Shown: in pieces, positions 31,416 to 41,726 of the stretch
How positions within the stretch are numbered: the stretch's first letter is position 1
Layout: the number at the start of each line of letters is the position of its first letter
Notes under the pieces: generated by a model
Databases searched by the model: none
Seen by the model: only the letters and a program-made list of their open reading frames with translations
What the model was told of the DNA's origin: nothing
Made by a program: the position numbers and the translations under genes
Assembly (NCBI RefSeq): GCF_021730305.1
Contig: NZ_CP032674.1
Coordinates: 2,341,001-2,405,000 of the forward strand
Reading direction: 5' to 3'
DNA: 64,000 bases
From: Xanthobacter sp. YC-JY1
GTDB taxonomy: Bacteria > Pseudomonadota > Alphaproteobacteria > Rhizobiales > Xanthobacteraceae

Positions 31416-31861
31416 CGAATTCACCTCCCAACGGAGCCCCTCTTGCCAGAACTGGCGGAGGCCGGCGTTGAAGACACTCACGGACGAACCATCCCCTGAC
31501 CCGATGGTCCCTGCCGAACTCCTTGTATTCACCGCGTTTTTGGATTTCGCGGCGGTTTCCGGCGCATTCGGCGCCAAGCGGCGTGCATCCTCACGCCATT
31601 TCGTAGTTGCGACCAAGTACAGCGGACCAAGTATTGCCGCAAGGTACTACCGCAATCAACACGCCGGAGCTTCTTCGCCAATTGCGGCCGATATTTGCCC
31701 TTGCGGCATAACGTGCTGCGTTGCGATGGCGCTGTCCAGCCCAAGCCGGATGTATTTGCGCGCCTCCAAACTGGCCGTCGATGCAGGCCGAGCCGCAAAG
31801 ACGGGGCGTGCGGAAAGCTTGACGCTGCGGCATCATGATCCAGCACAGCGAGGGGGCAGAC
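31416..31861. other. 446-nt gene-free divergent promoter region, locally AT-richer
   Basis: This gap lies between the SH3 gene (minus) and a membrane protein (plus) and must hold both promoters. It is visibly less GC-rich than its surroundings, chiefly 31530-31700. GACCAAGTA occurs twice (near 31614 and 31626), and ATTGC and GCAAT words flank a short spacer near 31633-31655. I could not assign a promoter or an RNA gene with confidence. Confidence 0.4.
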
Positions 31862-32350
31862 ATGTTCGACCCGACCACACTCACCGGCCTGCACACCTGG
31901 ATCAGCCTGATCGCCATCGTTCTCGGGATCCCGGTCACGCTCGCCTTGATGCGCGGCGAGCGGGCAGGGGCGGGGATCACCGCCGCCTTTCTCGCCCTCG
32001 CCTTCCTCACGAGCGCGACCGGCTTTCTCTTTCCCTTCTCGGGCGTGAAGCCATCGCACGTGGTGGGCGCCATCGCACTCGTGGTGGTGCTGGTCGCCGC
32101 CTATGCGCTCTACGGTGCCGGCCGTGTGGGCGTGTGGCGCCCGGTCTATGCGGCTGCTGCCGTGGCGAGCCTCTATTTCCTGGTGTTCGTTGCCGTCGCG
32201 CAGGCGTTCGCCAAGGTGCCGGCGCTCGCGGCGCTGCCGCCCACCCAGTCGGAGCCGCCGTTCGCCATCGCTCAAGGCGTGGTGCTGCTGGCTTTCGTGA
32301 TCCTTGGAACGTTGGCCGCGCGGGCCCGGCCCGCCTCCGCGCCGGCCTGA
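31862..32350 (+). CDS. Conserved hypothetical four-helix membrane protein
   Basis: The 162-residue protein has four hydrophobic segments: about 9-28 (WISLIAIVLGIPVTLALM), 36-57, 67-86 (VVGAIALVVVLVAAYALYG) and 94-114, plus a final one near 140-155. I do not recognise the family with certainty. GAGGGG at 31850-31855 supports the ATG at 31862 over one 27 nt earlier. It stands alone, with the binding-protein gene convergent 4 nt after it. Confidence 0.7.
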   Translation: MFDPTTLTGLHTWISLIAIVLGIPVTLALMRGERAGAGITAAFLALAFLTSATGFLFPFSGVKPSHVVGAIALVVVLVAAYALYGAGRVGVWRPVYAAAAVASLYFLVFVAVAQAFAKVPALAALPPTQSEPPFAIAQGVVLLAFVILGTLAARARPASAPA

Positions 32351-32354
32351 GGCG

Positions 32355-34190
32355 TCACTTGCCCGGCACCCGCCACCACGTTTCCGGCAGTGTGCCATAG
32401 AGCGAGGCCCGCTCCGGCCGGGCGATGCGCGTCCAGCGCGCGAGCCATTGCCCGGGCGTGTGGAACAGCGGCACCGCATAGGCGCCCGAGATCAACACCC
32501 GGTCCAGCGCCCGCGCGGCGGCGACATACGCCTCCTCGTCCCGCGCGGCGATGAGGGCAGCGATGGTGGTGTCGATGGCCGGCGCCTTCGCGCCCATATA
32601 GTTGCGGCTGCCCGGCGTATCGGCGGCGGCGGCGCCGAAATAGAAGGCCTGCTCGTTGCCCGGCGACAGGGATTGCGACCAGGCGTAGGGCATCATGTCG
32701 AAATCATAGGCCTGCCGGCGGGTGTCGAACTGCACCGCATCCACGCTGCGCACGTTGAGGGTGATGCCCGCCCGCTTCAGCTGCGCCTGCCAGGCGAGGG
32801 CGAGGCGCTCCTGATCGCGTGTGACCACCATGAGTTCCAGCGCAAACGGCCGCCCGTTCCCCGCATCCACCAGCGCGCCCTTGCGCAGCACGAAGCCCGC
32901 CTGTTCCAGAAGGTCGAGCGCCGCCTTGAGCCTAATGCGGTCGCGGCCGGTTCCGTCTGAGACCGGCGGGCGATAGGTGCCGGCGAGCACGTCCGGCACC
33001 ACGGAGCCGGGGAAGGGCGCCAGCAGCGCGCGTTCGCGTGCATCCGCCGGCCGACCGATGCTGGACAGCGCCGAGCCTTCGAAGAAGCTGCCCGTCCTCC
33101 GGTAGAGCCCATGATAGAAGCTGCGGTCCAGCCATTCGAAATCGAACAGCTCGATCAGCGCCTGCCGCACCCGGATATCCGCCAGCAGCGGGCGGCGTGT
33201 GTTGAAGACGAACGCGGAATAGGGCTTCGGGATGCCGGTGGGGATGGTCTCCTTCACCACCTCGCCGCTGCGGACGGCGGGGAAATCGTAGGCCGTCTCC
33301 CATCTGCCGGGATCGCTCTCGAACCGGGCGTCGATCAAACCTTTGCGGAACGCCTCGAACTCGCTGTTGGCGTCGCGGAAATAGACGGTGTCGAGCCGGT
33401 CGAAATTATAGAGGCCGCGATTGAAGGCGACGTTCCGCCCCCAATAGTCCGGATTGCGCTCCAGCGTGAGCGCCGCGCCGGCATTGACGTTGGTGACCCT
33501 GTAGGGACCGGAGCCGAGGAGGGGGGTGAGGGTGGTCTCCTCGAACCGCGCCCGGTCGGTCGCCTGCTCGCTGAAGACCGGCATCAGCCCCATGATGAGC
33601 GGCAGCTCGGGGTCCGGCTCGGCGAAGGTGAAGCGCACGGTGTGCGCGTCCGGCGCCTCCGCCTTGGTGATCTTGCCGTAATAGAGCCGGTGGTTCGGCC
33701 GGCCCATGTCCCGCATGAGGGCGAACGAGAACAGCACGTCCGCGCTGGTCAGCGCACTGCCGTCGGAAAAGCGGGCGGCCGGGTCGATGGCGAATTCGAC
33801 GAAGGAGCGCTTTTCGTCGGTGGAAACGGTGCGGGCGATCAGCGGGTAGAGGGTGAAGGGCTCGTCGAGCGAGCGCGCCATCAGGCTCTCGGTCACCGTG
33901 CCGCGCAGGACGCCGGGCGACGTGCCCTTCACGATGAAGGGATTGAGGCTGTCGAAGGTGCCGAGCAAGGAGAGCGTCAGCCGACCGCCCTTGGGCGCGT
34001 TGGGATTGGCATAAGCGAGGGAAGAGAAGCCGGGGGGCAGGGCCGGCTTTCCCCGCATGGTGATGGCGGAAGCCTTGTCAAGCGCCTGGGCTACCGCCGG
34101 TTTGGCGGCGCCGAAAACCAGCAGCAGAAGCGCGAGGACCGCAGGAGCCGTCCTCGTCAGGCGCGCGGCGTTTCCGCAGCCGGTCATCAT
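32355..34190 (-). CDS. Family 5 extracellular solute-binding protein (peptide/microcin C type)
   Basis: The roughly 611-residue protein has a signal peptide (TAPAVLALLLLVFGAAKPAVAQA) and the family 5 body: NAPKGGRLTLSLLGTFDSLNP, FSDGSALTSADVLFSFALM, GSGPYRV, LERNPDYWGRNVAFNRGLYN and FEWLDRSFYHGLYRRTGSFFE. The last motifs and the length are those of YejA-like binding proteins that feed peptides or microcin C to an ABC importer. GGAGG at 34195-34199 (minus strand) sits before two adjacent ATGs (34190 and 34187); either could be used. No permease or ATPase gene is adjacent, so it may work with components encoded elsewhere. Confidence 0.87.
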   Translation of the reverse strand: MMTGCGNAARLTRTAPAVLALLLLVFGAAKPAVAQALDKASAITMRGKPALPPGFSSLAYANPNAPKGGRLTLSLLGTFDSLNPFIVKGTSPGVLRGTVTESLMARSLDEPFTLYPLIARTVSTDEKRSFVEFAIDPAARFSDGSALTSADVLFSFALMRDMGRPNHRLYYGKITKAEAPDAHTVRFTFAEPDPELPLIMGLMPVFSEQATDRARFEETTLTPLLGSGPYRVTNVNAGAALTLERNPDYWGRNVAFNRGLYNFDRLDTVYFRDANSEFEAFRKGLIDARFESDPGRWETAYDFPAVRSGEVVKETIPTGIPKPYSAFVFNTRRPLLADIRVRQALIELFDFEWLDRSFYHGLYRRTGSFFEGSALSSIGRPADARERALLAPFPGSVVPDVLAGTYRPPVSDGTGRDRIRLKAALDLLEQAGFVLRKGALVDAGNGRPFALELMVVTRDQERLALAWQAQLKRAGITLNVRSVDAVQFDTRRQAYDFDMMPYAWSQSLSPGNEQAFYFGAAAADTPGSRNYMGAKAPAIDTTIAALIAARDEEAYVAAARALDRVLISGAYAVPLFHTPGQWLARWTRIARPERASLYGTLPETWWRVPGK

Positions 34191-34509
34191 GGCGCCTCCG
34201 ATGCTGCATCGCGTCACACGAAGCCAAGCCTTGCAAAGGCGGCCTCATGATTCGTATGCCATGATAGGGGCTCGCGGGCGGCCGCCTATCAGCATTTCCC
34301 ATGGGTTGCAGAATGCGCCGTCAGTTGGCCGCATTCCTCCGCAATCTAGCGCCCGCCGCCAGATGTGAAGATGACGGCCGGTTTGTCACCTTCTCGCCTT
34401 AATTGGGCCGGAGAGAGCCGGTGTCCGAGAGGGGGCGCGGGGTGCTCCGGCGTGCGCGTGCGCCTGCGCATGCGGGAGCCCGGCGGCAGAGACCACAGGA
34501 AAGGCCACA
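34191..34509. other. 319-nt gene-free divergent region before the binding-protein and IalB genes
   Basis: Promoters for both divergent genes should lie here. I see AGGAAAG just before the IalB start as a ribosome site and GGAGG before the binding-protein start. No coding frame, RNA gene or repeat is evident; a GC-rich palindromic GCGGCCGC word lies near 34278. Confidence 0.4.
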
Positions 34510-35307
34510 ATGACGAAGACCCATTCCACCGCGCGGCTCACGGCGTCCGTCGCCGCCACGCTGCTCACTGTGGCGCTCGCCGGTCCGGCCTTTGCCCAGA
34601 CCCAGCCCTCCACGACCCAGCCGGCGAAGCCCGCGGCCAAGCCTGCGGCACCCGCCGCGGCCAAGCCGGCCGCTCCCGCCGCCGCTGCCCCGGCTCCGGC
34701 CGGTGCCCCCCAGCAGGGCCAGGCGCCGCAGGGCGAGCCTGACGTGAAGTTCTCCGCCTCGCCGTGGCAGAAGATCTGCCAGGAAGTGCCCGAGCGGAAG
34801 AAGCAGGTCTGCGTGCTGACCCAGGTGCTCGGCGTCGAGAGCCAGGCGATCGCCAAGGTCGACATCATCGAGATGCAGGATGAGCCGAAGAAGCACATCA
34901 ACATCTCCGTGCCGCTCGGCATGCGCCTGCAGCCCGGCCTGCGCATCACCCTCGACAAGGATCCCGTGAACATCCCGTTCGTGCTGTGCCAGCCCATCCA
35001 GGGCGGCGGCGCGACCTGCATCGGCGACCTCGAGGTCGACGGCACCTTCGTCGCCAAGCTGCGCAAGGCCAATGCGGTCTATCTGCAGATGGTGAACGGC
35101 ACCGGCCGCACCCTCAGCCTGCCCATCTCCAACACCGACTTCGGCAAGGCCTATGACGGCCCCGGCATGGACGCGAAGGTCGCCATGGAGCTTGAGCGCA
35201 AGCGCATGGAAGAAGCCCGCGCCGCCGCCCAGCAGCAGGAAGAGCAGAGCAAGGCCGCCCTCCTCAAGAAGGGGCAGGAGCTCGAGAAGGCCAAGACGGG
35301 CCAGTGA
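34510..35307 (+). CDS. Invasion associated locus B (IalB) family periplasmic protein
   Basis: The 265-residue protein has a signal peptide cut near GPAFAQTQ, an Ala/Pro/Lys linker (about 31-75), then the IalB domain with PWQKICQEVPERKKQVCVLTQ, GLRITLDKDPVNIPFVLCQP, GATCIGDLEVDGTFVAKL and TLSLPISNTDFGKAYDGPG. Four Cys in the domain could form disulphides in the periplasm. A charged coiled-coil-like tail follows. In Bartonella IalB promotes erythrocyte invasion, but the family is widespread in free-living alphaproteobacteria, so no pathogenic role is implied. Confidence 0.9.
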   Translation: MTKTHSTARLTASVAATLLTVALAGPAFAQTQPSTTQPAKPAAKPAAPAAAKPAAPAAAAPAPAGAPQQGQAPQGEPDVKFSASPWQKICQEVPERKKQVCVLTQVLGVESQAIAKVDIIEMQDEPKKHINISVPLGMRLQPGLRITLDKDPVNIPFVLCQPIQGGGATCIGDLEVDGTFVAKLRKANAVYLQMVNGTGRTLSLPISNTDFGKAYDGPGMDAKVAMELERKRMEEARAAAQQQEEQSKAALLKKGQELEKAKTGQ

Positions 35308-35361
35308 GGTCCTGCCAGTGATTTCCGGCCGGCGATCTCCGGCCGGTGTCTGGCTGAAACG

Positions 35362-35393
35362 AAAAACCCCCGGCAGTGCCGGGGGTTTTTGTT
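35362..35393 (+). terminator. Bidirectional Rho-independent terminator
   Basis: AAAAACCCCCGGC (35362-35374) pairs with GCCGGGGGTTTTT (35378-35390) around a 3-nt loop, with further T after it. It lies between IalB (plus) and the GNAT gene (minus), and its A/T-flanked symmetric stem can end transcription from both sides. A near copy of this stem ends the parvulin gene at 44859. Confidence 0.92.
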
Positions 35394-35447
35394 TGCCGGC
35401 CCTCTTGTGCAAAGGGCCGGGTCTCACGTCGGGGCAGACGGGTCAGG

Positions 35448-36068
35448 TCACTGCGGCTCCAGCACGGGCTCGGTCGCAGCGGGAAGGAACATGTCGAGCA
35501 GGCGGCCGGTGGCGAGACGCTGCGCCTGGAGCACGGCACCTGCCATGCCCTGGGCGTCCGCCGCCGCTTCCTGCGCCAGAGACAGCGCAGTGGGGAAGGG
35601 CGCGACCAATTCGGCCGTGACCTCGTCGTGCTCGAACTTCAGCTCGGCGTCATACTTGCGCGCGATCTGCTGCATGCGCCGATTGTGGGCGAGGCAGCTC
35701 ATGAACAGCGAGCGGATGCCGCGATTGCGCGCGGACAGGATCACCCGGTCGAGCAGCAGCGTGCCGAGGCCGTGGTTCTGGTATTCGGTCTCGACGCTGA
35801 AGGCGGCTTCCGCCTCGCCGGGCAGCACGTCGCCCATGGGATAGAGCTCGGCAGCGGCACGCAGCTCGCCGTCGACGAAGCAGCCATGCACGATGGCTCC
35901 CGTGCGGAACACCCGCGACGCATAGCGCTCGATGAATTCAGGGGATACTGCGGAGCCGAACCTGAACCGGCGGCTCTCCGTATCGAGCCTCAGGAGATGG
36001 TCCCGGAACCGTCCGGTCTCTCCGCTCCAAAGCTTCCGGATGATCCCCGGTGCGACCTCATCGGTCAT
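35448..36068 (-). CDS. GNAT family N-acetyltransferase
   Basis: The 206-residue protein has the GNAT acetyl-CoA core: AAFSVETEYQNHGLGTLLLDRVI, where NHGLGT is the pyrophosphate loop, followed by SLFMSCLAHNRRMQQIARKYDAEL. The N-terminal half (DHLLRLDTESRRFRFG) is typical of acyltransferases that some relatives fuse to acyl-CoA synthetases. The substrate is unknown. The 261-nt upstream gap is AT-rich for this genome and holds two inverted repeats listed separately. Confidence 0.85.
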   Translation of the reverse strand: MTDEVAPGIIRKLWSGETGRFRDHLLRLDTESRRFRFGSAVSPEFIERYASRVFRTGAIVHGCFVDGELRAAAELYPMGDVLPGEAEAAFSVETEYQNHGLGTLLLDRVILSARNRGIRSLFMSCLAHNRRMQQIARKYDAELKFEHDEVTAELVAPFPTALSLAQEAAADAQGMAGAVLQAQRLATGRLLDMFLPAATEPVLEPQ

Positions 36069-36158
36069 TGTGGTCTCCAGACTGGCGTCTAAAACCCCGG
36101 TTTCCTCCCGGTCGCCCCCCGGTTTGTTCGTGCCTCAAACTATGTGCAGCGCAGCAAA

Positions 36159-36181
36159 GGTCAATAGGGTTTACCTTGACC
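36159..36181 (-). promoter_or_regulatory. Inverted repeat GGTCAA-N11-TTGACC upstream of the GNAT gene
   Basis: GGTCAA (36159-36164) and TTGACC (36176-36181) form a perfect 6-bp dyad over 11 bases, about 90-115 nt before the GNAT start. Read on the minus strand, the proximal half also supplies a TTGACC -35-like hexamer. It may be a regulator binding site over a promoter; I cannot name the regulator. Confidence 0.4.
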
Positions 36182-36235
36182 AATACGGCAAAGCGATGCC
36201 GATTTGGTGGCCAGACCGCTCAGCGTTTTGATATC

Positions 36236-36252
36236 GCTCAATTTAATTGAGC
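36236..36252. promoter_or_regulatory. Perfect 17-nt palindrome GCTCAATT-T-AATTGAGC
   Basis: Two perfect 8-bp half-sites around one base, AT-rich at the centre, in the gap between the glycerate kinase stop and the GNAT start. No T-run follows on the minus strand, so a terminator is unlikely. The shape is that of a dimeric regulator operator. Function is inferred from form only. Confidence 0.45.
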
Positions 36253-36329
36253 CATGCGCCCGCTGCAGCTCTGCTGCGCTGCAACAGGCGCGTGCAGGCC
36301 TACGCCTGCCGCAATCGGCTCTGCTGGTG

Positions 36330-37610
36330 TCAGCGCACCAGAATCGCGCGGAAGTCGTTGACGTTGGTCAGCGTCGGGCCGGTCATCACCAATCGGTCGA
36401 GGGCCGAGAAGAAGCTGTAGCCGTCATTGTTGGCGAGGTAGTCGTCGGGCTTCAGCCCACGGCTCGCGGCATCGGCGAGCAGCGCGGCGTCGAACCAGGC
36501 GCCGGCATTGTCTTCCGTGCCGTCCACGCCGTCCGTGTCGCAGGAGATGGCGGAGACGCCCTCCCGGCCCTTGAGCGCGATGGCCAGCGCGAGGAGGAAT
36601 TCCACGCTTCGGCCCCCGCGTCCCTTGCCCCGCACCGTCACCGTGGTCTCGCCGCCGGAGAGCAGCACGCAGGGCGCGGCCGTGGGCAGGCCGTGCTCTG
36701 AGGCGGAGCGGGCGATGCCGGCGAAGACATTGCCGGCCTCCCGCGCCTCGCCCTCTATGGCGTCGCCGAGGATGAGGGGAGTAAGGCCGAGCGTTTTCGC
36801 CTTTGCCTCGGCAGCCTTCAGCGCCATGAGCGGGGTCGCGATCATGTGCACCTCCTGGCCGGGGATGGTGTCGCCCGCCACTGTGTTGGCGCGGATGACC
36901 TGCTCCAGCTTGTCGGTGATCTCGATGCCCCAGGTGCGCATCAGGCCGAGCACGGCCTCCGGATCGGACGCCTCGGGAATGGTGGGGCCGGAGCCGATGG
37001 CGGCGGGGTCGTCGCCCGGTACGTCGGAGATGAGGTAGGTGACGGCCCGCGCCGGCGCGATGGCGGCGGCAAGGCGGCCGCCCTTGATGGCGGACATGGA
37101 CTTGCGCACCCGGTTCATCACGCCGATGGGCGCGCCGGACTTGAGCAGCGCGGAGTTCAGCGCCTGCTTGTCGGCGAGCGTCAGCCCCTCGGCCGGAAGG
37201 GTGAGCAGCGAGGAGGCGCCGCCGGACATAAGGCACACCACGAGATCATCCGGCCCCGCGCTGCGCGCCAGCTCCAGGATGCGCCGGGCGGCGTCGAGCC
37301 CCGCCTGGTCCGGCACCGGATGGGCGGCCTCGACGATCTCGATGTGCTGCGTCTCGCAGCCATGGCCGTAGCGGGTGACGATGAGGCCCTCGCAGGGGCG
37401 GCCCCATTCCTCCTCGAAGGCGCGCGCCATGCGGGCGGAGGCCTTGCCGGCACCGATCACGATGGTACGGCCGCCCTTGGCCGCGTCGGGCGGGGCGGGG
37501 AGGCGGTCCTTGAACTTGCCTTCCGGCAGAGCGGCGGCGAGGGCGGCATCGAAAAGCGCGAGCAGGATCTCCCTGTCGGAGGCCGTGTTCGTGCCGTTTG
37601 CCTTGTCCAT
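36330..37610 (-). CDS. Glycerate kinase type II (TtuD/GckA family, DUF4147)
   Basis: The enzyme makes 2-phosphoglycerate from glycerate in glyoxylate, serine-cycle or tartrate use. The 426-residue protein has TIVIGAGKASARMARAFE, CLMSGGASSLLTLPAEG, RVRKSMSAIKGGRLA, the GSGPT block and CVLLSGGETTVTVRGKGRGG, all family marks. GGGAGAG lies at good distance before the ATG at 37610; the longer frame is the shadow of the methyltransferase gene. It may link with malyl-CoA lyase products (glyoxylate), but the two are not adjacent. Confidence 0.92.
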   Translation of the reverse strand: MDKANGTNTASDREILLALFDAALAAALPEGKFKDRLPAPPDAAKGGRTIVIGAGKASARMARAFEEEWGRPCEGLIVTRYGHGCETQHIEIVEAAHPVPDQAGLDAARRILELARSAGPDDLVVCLMSGGASSLLTLPAEGLTLADKQALNSALLKSGAPIGVMNRVRKSMSAIKGGRLAAAIAPARAVTYLISDVPGDDPAAIGSGPTIPEASDPEAVLGLMRTWGIEITDKLEQVIRANTVAGDTIPGQEVHMIATPLMALKAAEAKAKTLGLTPLILGDAIEGEAREAGNVFAGIARSASEHGLPTAAPCVLLSGGETTVTVRGKGRGGRSVEFLLALAIALKGREGVSAISCDTDGVDGTEDNAGAWFDAALLADAASRGLKPDDYLANNDGYSFFSALDRLVMTGPTLTNVNDFRAILVR

Positions 37611-37763
37611 GGCCGCTCTCCCGTGCCCTTGTGCGAAAGTCTTATGGGTCCCGTGGCCTGTAGCGGCTCCCCGGGCGCCGATCAATAAGCGCAGCCGGAA
37701 AGGCATCTTTCCCGCGACGGGGGGAAACGGCGGGCGCGTGCATCCGGCACGGCAAGCGCTTAT

Positions 37764-38684
37764 ATGCGCGCCATGAGCCCTGCCTCCGAAACCGCGCCCC
37801 ACCTCGTCTTCGATCGCAATCTGCTGCGCCGGCGGCTTGCCCGTGCGGCTGCTCTGGGGCCGGAGACATTCCTGCTGGAGCGCGCTGCGGAGGATATGGC
37901 GGACCGGCTCTTGGCCGTGAAGCGGACCTTTTCGACCGCCGTGGACATCGGCACGCCGACCGGGGCGCTCGCCACCGCCCTGTCCGGGCATCCGGCCGTG
38001 GAGCGCCTGATCCGCGCCGCGCCTTTGGCGGGCGATCTCGTACCACCCGCCGTGGTTGCCGACGAGGAGGCGCTGCCCTTTGCTGCCGGCAGCCTGGATC
38101 TGGTGGTCTCGGTGCTGGCGCTGCAATCGGTCAACGACCTGCCGGGCGTGCTGGCGCAGGTGCGCCGGGCGCTGAAGCCGGACGGGCTGTTCATGGGCGC
38201 GCTGCTTGGTGGCGGCAGCCTCACCGAGCTGCGGCAGGCTTTCGCCATCGCTGAGAGCGAGACCACGGGTGGCCTCTCGCCGCGCGTTGCGCCGTTCGCC
38301 GATGTGCGCGATCTCGGCGCCCTGCTCCAGCGGGCGGGGTTCGCCCTGCCGGTGACGGACGTGGACCGCGTGGTGGTGCGCTATTCCTCGCCCTTCACCC
38401 TGTTTGCGGACCTGAGGCGGATGGGCGGTGCCAATGCGCTCAACGAACGCCGCCGCGTGCCGCTGCGCCGGGCGACACTGCTGCGCGCGGCGGAAGTCTA
38501 TGCCGAGCGGTTCGCGGACCCGGACGGCAAGGTGCGGGCGACGTTCGAGATCGTGTTCCTTTCCGGCTGGGCGCCGCACGAAAGCCAGCAGAGGCCGCTG
38601 CGCCCCGGCACCGCGCGCATGCGCCTCGCCGACGCCCTCAAGGTGCCCGAGCAGCCGCTGCCGCCCGGCGACGAGCCCGGCTGA
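37764..38684 (+). CDS. SAM-dependent methyltransferase-fold protein, BioC/NDUFAF5-like
   Basis: The 306-residue protein starts near LVFDRNLLRRRLARAAALG, the N-terminus of the NDUFAF5-like branch, with a degraded SAM loop (AVDIGTPTGALATAL in place of a Gly-rich GxGxG), then DLVVSVLALQSVNDLPGVLAQVRRALKPDGLFMGAL. Mitochondrial NDUFAF5 hydroxylates an Arg in complex I; bacterial members may help complex I assembly or biotin synthesis. A second ATG at 37773 is possible and neither has a good ribosome site. It is divergent from the glycerate kinase. Confidence 0.78.
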   Translation: MRAMSPASETAPHLVFDRNLLRRRLARAAALGPETFLLERAAEDMADRLLAVKRTFSTAVDIGTPTGALATALSGHPAVERLIRAAPLAGDLVPPAVVADEEALPFAAGSLDLVVSVLALQSVNDLPGVLAQVRRALKPDGLFMGALLGGGSLTELRQAFAIAESETTGGLSPRVAPFADVRDLGALLQRAGFALPVTDVDRVVVRYSSPFTLFADLRRMGGANALNERRRVPLRRATLLRAAEVYAERFADPDGKVRATFEIVFLSGWAPHESQQRPLRPGTARMRLADALKVPEQPLPPGDEPG

Positions 38685-38772
38685 AGCTCCGGCCCGCATT
38701 GCTTCGCGGCTCGCCCTTGGCCTCGCCCGTCCGCTCCCTCTAAATGGCGGCGGATGCGACTGGGAGGCTGGA

Positions 38773-39246
38773 ATGAGCGGTGGGGCAGGGACGGGCGCAG
38801 GAGGAGGCACGGCGGCGCGCGAGGAGCCCGTGACGATCGACGGCTTCAAGCATGTGCTGCCGATCACGACCCGATGGATGGACGTGGACGTCTACGGCCA
38901 CGTGAACAACGTGGTTTATTATTCCTACTTCGATACGGTGGTGAACGAGCAGCTGGTCTCGGCCGGGCTGCTGGACCCGCAGACGAGCCCCGTCATCGGC
39001 CTCGTGGTTGAGACGCGCTGCACCTATTTCCGCAGCCTCACCTATCCGGCGCCGGTCAAGGCGGCCATGCGGGTGACGAAGCTCGGCTCGTCCTCGGTGC
39101 GCTATCAGATCGCCCTGTTCCAGGGCGACGACCCGAGCGCGGCCGCGCAGGGGCATTTCGTCCATGTCTATGTGGAGCGGGCGACCCAGCGGCCGGTGCC
39201 GATTCCCGAGCCGGTGCGGGCCCTGCTGCAGACGCTGGTGGTCTGA
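38773..39246 (+). CDS. Acyl-CoA thioesterase, 4HBT/YbgC-like hot-dog fold
   Basis: The 157-residue protein has TTRWMDVDVYGHVNNVVYYSYFDTVVNEQL, where the Asp and the HVNN stretch form the 4-hydroxybenzoyl-CoA thioesterase type active site, and GLVVETRCTYFRSLTYPAPV. It should hydrolyse acyl-CoA thioesters in the cytosol; chain length is unknown. GGAGG at 38763-38767 fixes the start over a longer frame. It is convergent with phaB across a terminator. Confidence 0.88.
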   Translation: MSGGAGTGAGGGTAAREEPVTIDGFKHVLPITTRWMDVDVYGHVNNVVYYSYFDTVVNEQLVSAGLLDPQTSPVIGLVVETRCTYFRSLTYPAPVKAAMRVTKLGSSSVRYQIALFQGDDPSAAAQGHFVHVYVERATQRPVPIPEPVRALLQTLVV

Positions 39247-39270
39247 GACGGGCGATGGCCTGAAACGCGA

Positions 39271-39304
39271 ACGGCCCGCGTCCAGAGGGGACGCGGGCCG
39301 TCTT
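39271..39304. terminator. Terminator between thioesterase and phaB
   Basis: ACGGCCCGCGTCC (39271-39283) pairs perfectly with GGACGCGGGCCGT (39289-39301) over a 5-nt loop, followed by CTTGTGT. It lies between convergent 3' ends and may serve both strands. Confidence 0.8.
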
Positions 39305-39323
39305 GTGTCGCCGGATGGCGCGA

Positions 39324-40046
39324 TCAGCAGATGTACTGCGCGCCGTTGACGGTCATGGTCGAGCCGGTGACGAAGCCGGCGTCGTCGGAGGTGAGGAAGA
39401 CCACCGCGCGGGCGATGTCCTCAGGCTCGCCGAGGCGGCCGACCGGGATCGTCGCCACGATCTTGGCCAGCGCGTCCGCCGGCACCGCCTTCACCATCTC
39501 GGTGGCGATGTAGCCGGGGGCGATGGCGTTCACGGTGATGCCGAGCCGCGCGCTTTCCTGCGCGAGGGCCTTCACGAAGCCGATCTCGCCGGCCTTGGCG
39601 GCCGAATAGTTGGTCTGGCCGAACTGGCCCTTCTGGCCGTTGATCGACGAGATGCAGACGATGCGGCCGAACTTGCGGTCACGCATGCCCTCGATGACGT
39701 TGCGCGTCATGTTGAAGGCGGAGTTGAGGTTGGTGTTGATCACCGCGTTCCACTGCTCAAGCGACATCTTGTGCAGCTGGCCGTCGCGGGTGATGCCGGC
39801 ATTGTTGACGAGAATTTCGATCGGGCCGACCTCGGCCTCCACCTTGGCGATACCCGCCTTGCAGGCCTCGAAATCGGACACGTCCCACTTGTAGGCGGGA
39901 ATGCCGGTCTTTTCGGTGAAGGCCTTGGCGGCCTCTTCATTGCCCGCGAAATTGGCGACGACGGTCTTTCCGGCGGCCTTCAGCGCCACCGAGATTGCCT
40001 CGCCGATTCCCCGCGTGCCGCCCGTGACCAATGCGACGCGTCCCAT
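39324..40046 (-). CDS. phaB: Acetoacetyl-CoA reductase (NADPH)
   Basis: PhaB reduces acetoacetyl-CoA to (R)-3-hydroxybutyryl-CoA, the monomer for polyhydroxybutyrate. The 240-residue short-chain dehydrogenase has ALVTGGTRGIGEAIS, NNAGITRD, Ser133/134 in CISSINGQKGQFGQTNY, Tyr147 and Lys151, and ends GAQYIC, as in known PhaB. It lies 203 nt downstream of phaA in the same direction. Confidence 0.95.
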   Translation of the reverse strand: MGRVALVTGGTRGIGEAISVALKAAGKTVVANFAGNEEAAKAFTEKTGIPAYKWDVSDFEACKAGIAKVEAEVGPIEILVNNAGITRDGQLHKMSLEQWNAVINTNLNSAFNMTRNVIEGMRDRKFGRIVCISSINGQKGQFGQTNYSAAKAGEIGFVKALAQESARLGITVNAIAPGYIATEMVKAVPADALAKIVATIPVGRLGEPEDIARAVVFLTSDDAGFVTGSTMTVNGAQYIC

Positions 40047-40249
40047 GGTTTCCCTCCTTCACTTCACTCTATTGGCTCGACCTGGAGACTCCCCCACCCA
40101 GCCCTAGCGGGTCGAGCCACGCTCGGGCGGTGTGTAGCAAGTCGGTATTTCCGTTCGGAAACGGAGGGCCGCGATTGAAGGTCGCGGCCCTGATCTGGAG
40201 GGATCGGCCCGGGGCGAGGCCTTCCGTCCGGTTGCCTGAAACGACGCGC

Positions 40250-41533
<1,284 letters not shown>

Positions 41534-41726
41534 TGACCCATCGCATGGCAAGGGGGCCGGTCAAAAGCAGCTATTCAACCTTGGTCGGCCGCAGGCCCGG
41601 CGCGCTTCGCCAAAGGGCGGAGTCTGCGCTGCGAAAGGATGGATGGGCAGCGCACACAAAGTGGTAGCTCTGCACTTGGAAACGCCTTAACCTACCGTTC
41701 CGCCCAAGGAAACGGATGACCGGACG

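Noticed and set aside
34510..35307. IalB as a virulence factor
   Set aside because: The family is common in free-living alphaproteobacteria and the window has no other virulence trait.
36330..38867. 845-residue frame extending the glycerate kinase
   Set aside because: The added 419 residues are antisense to the methyltransferase gene, and a good ribosome site precedes the internal ATG at 37610.
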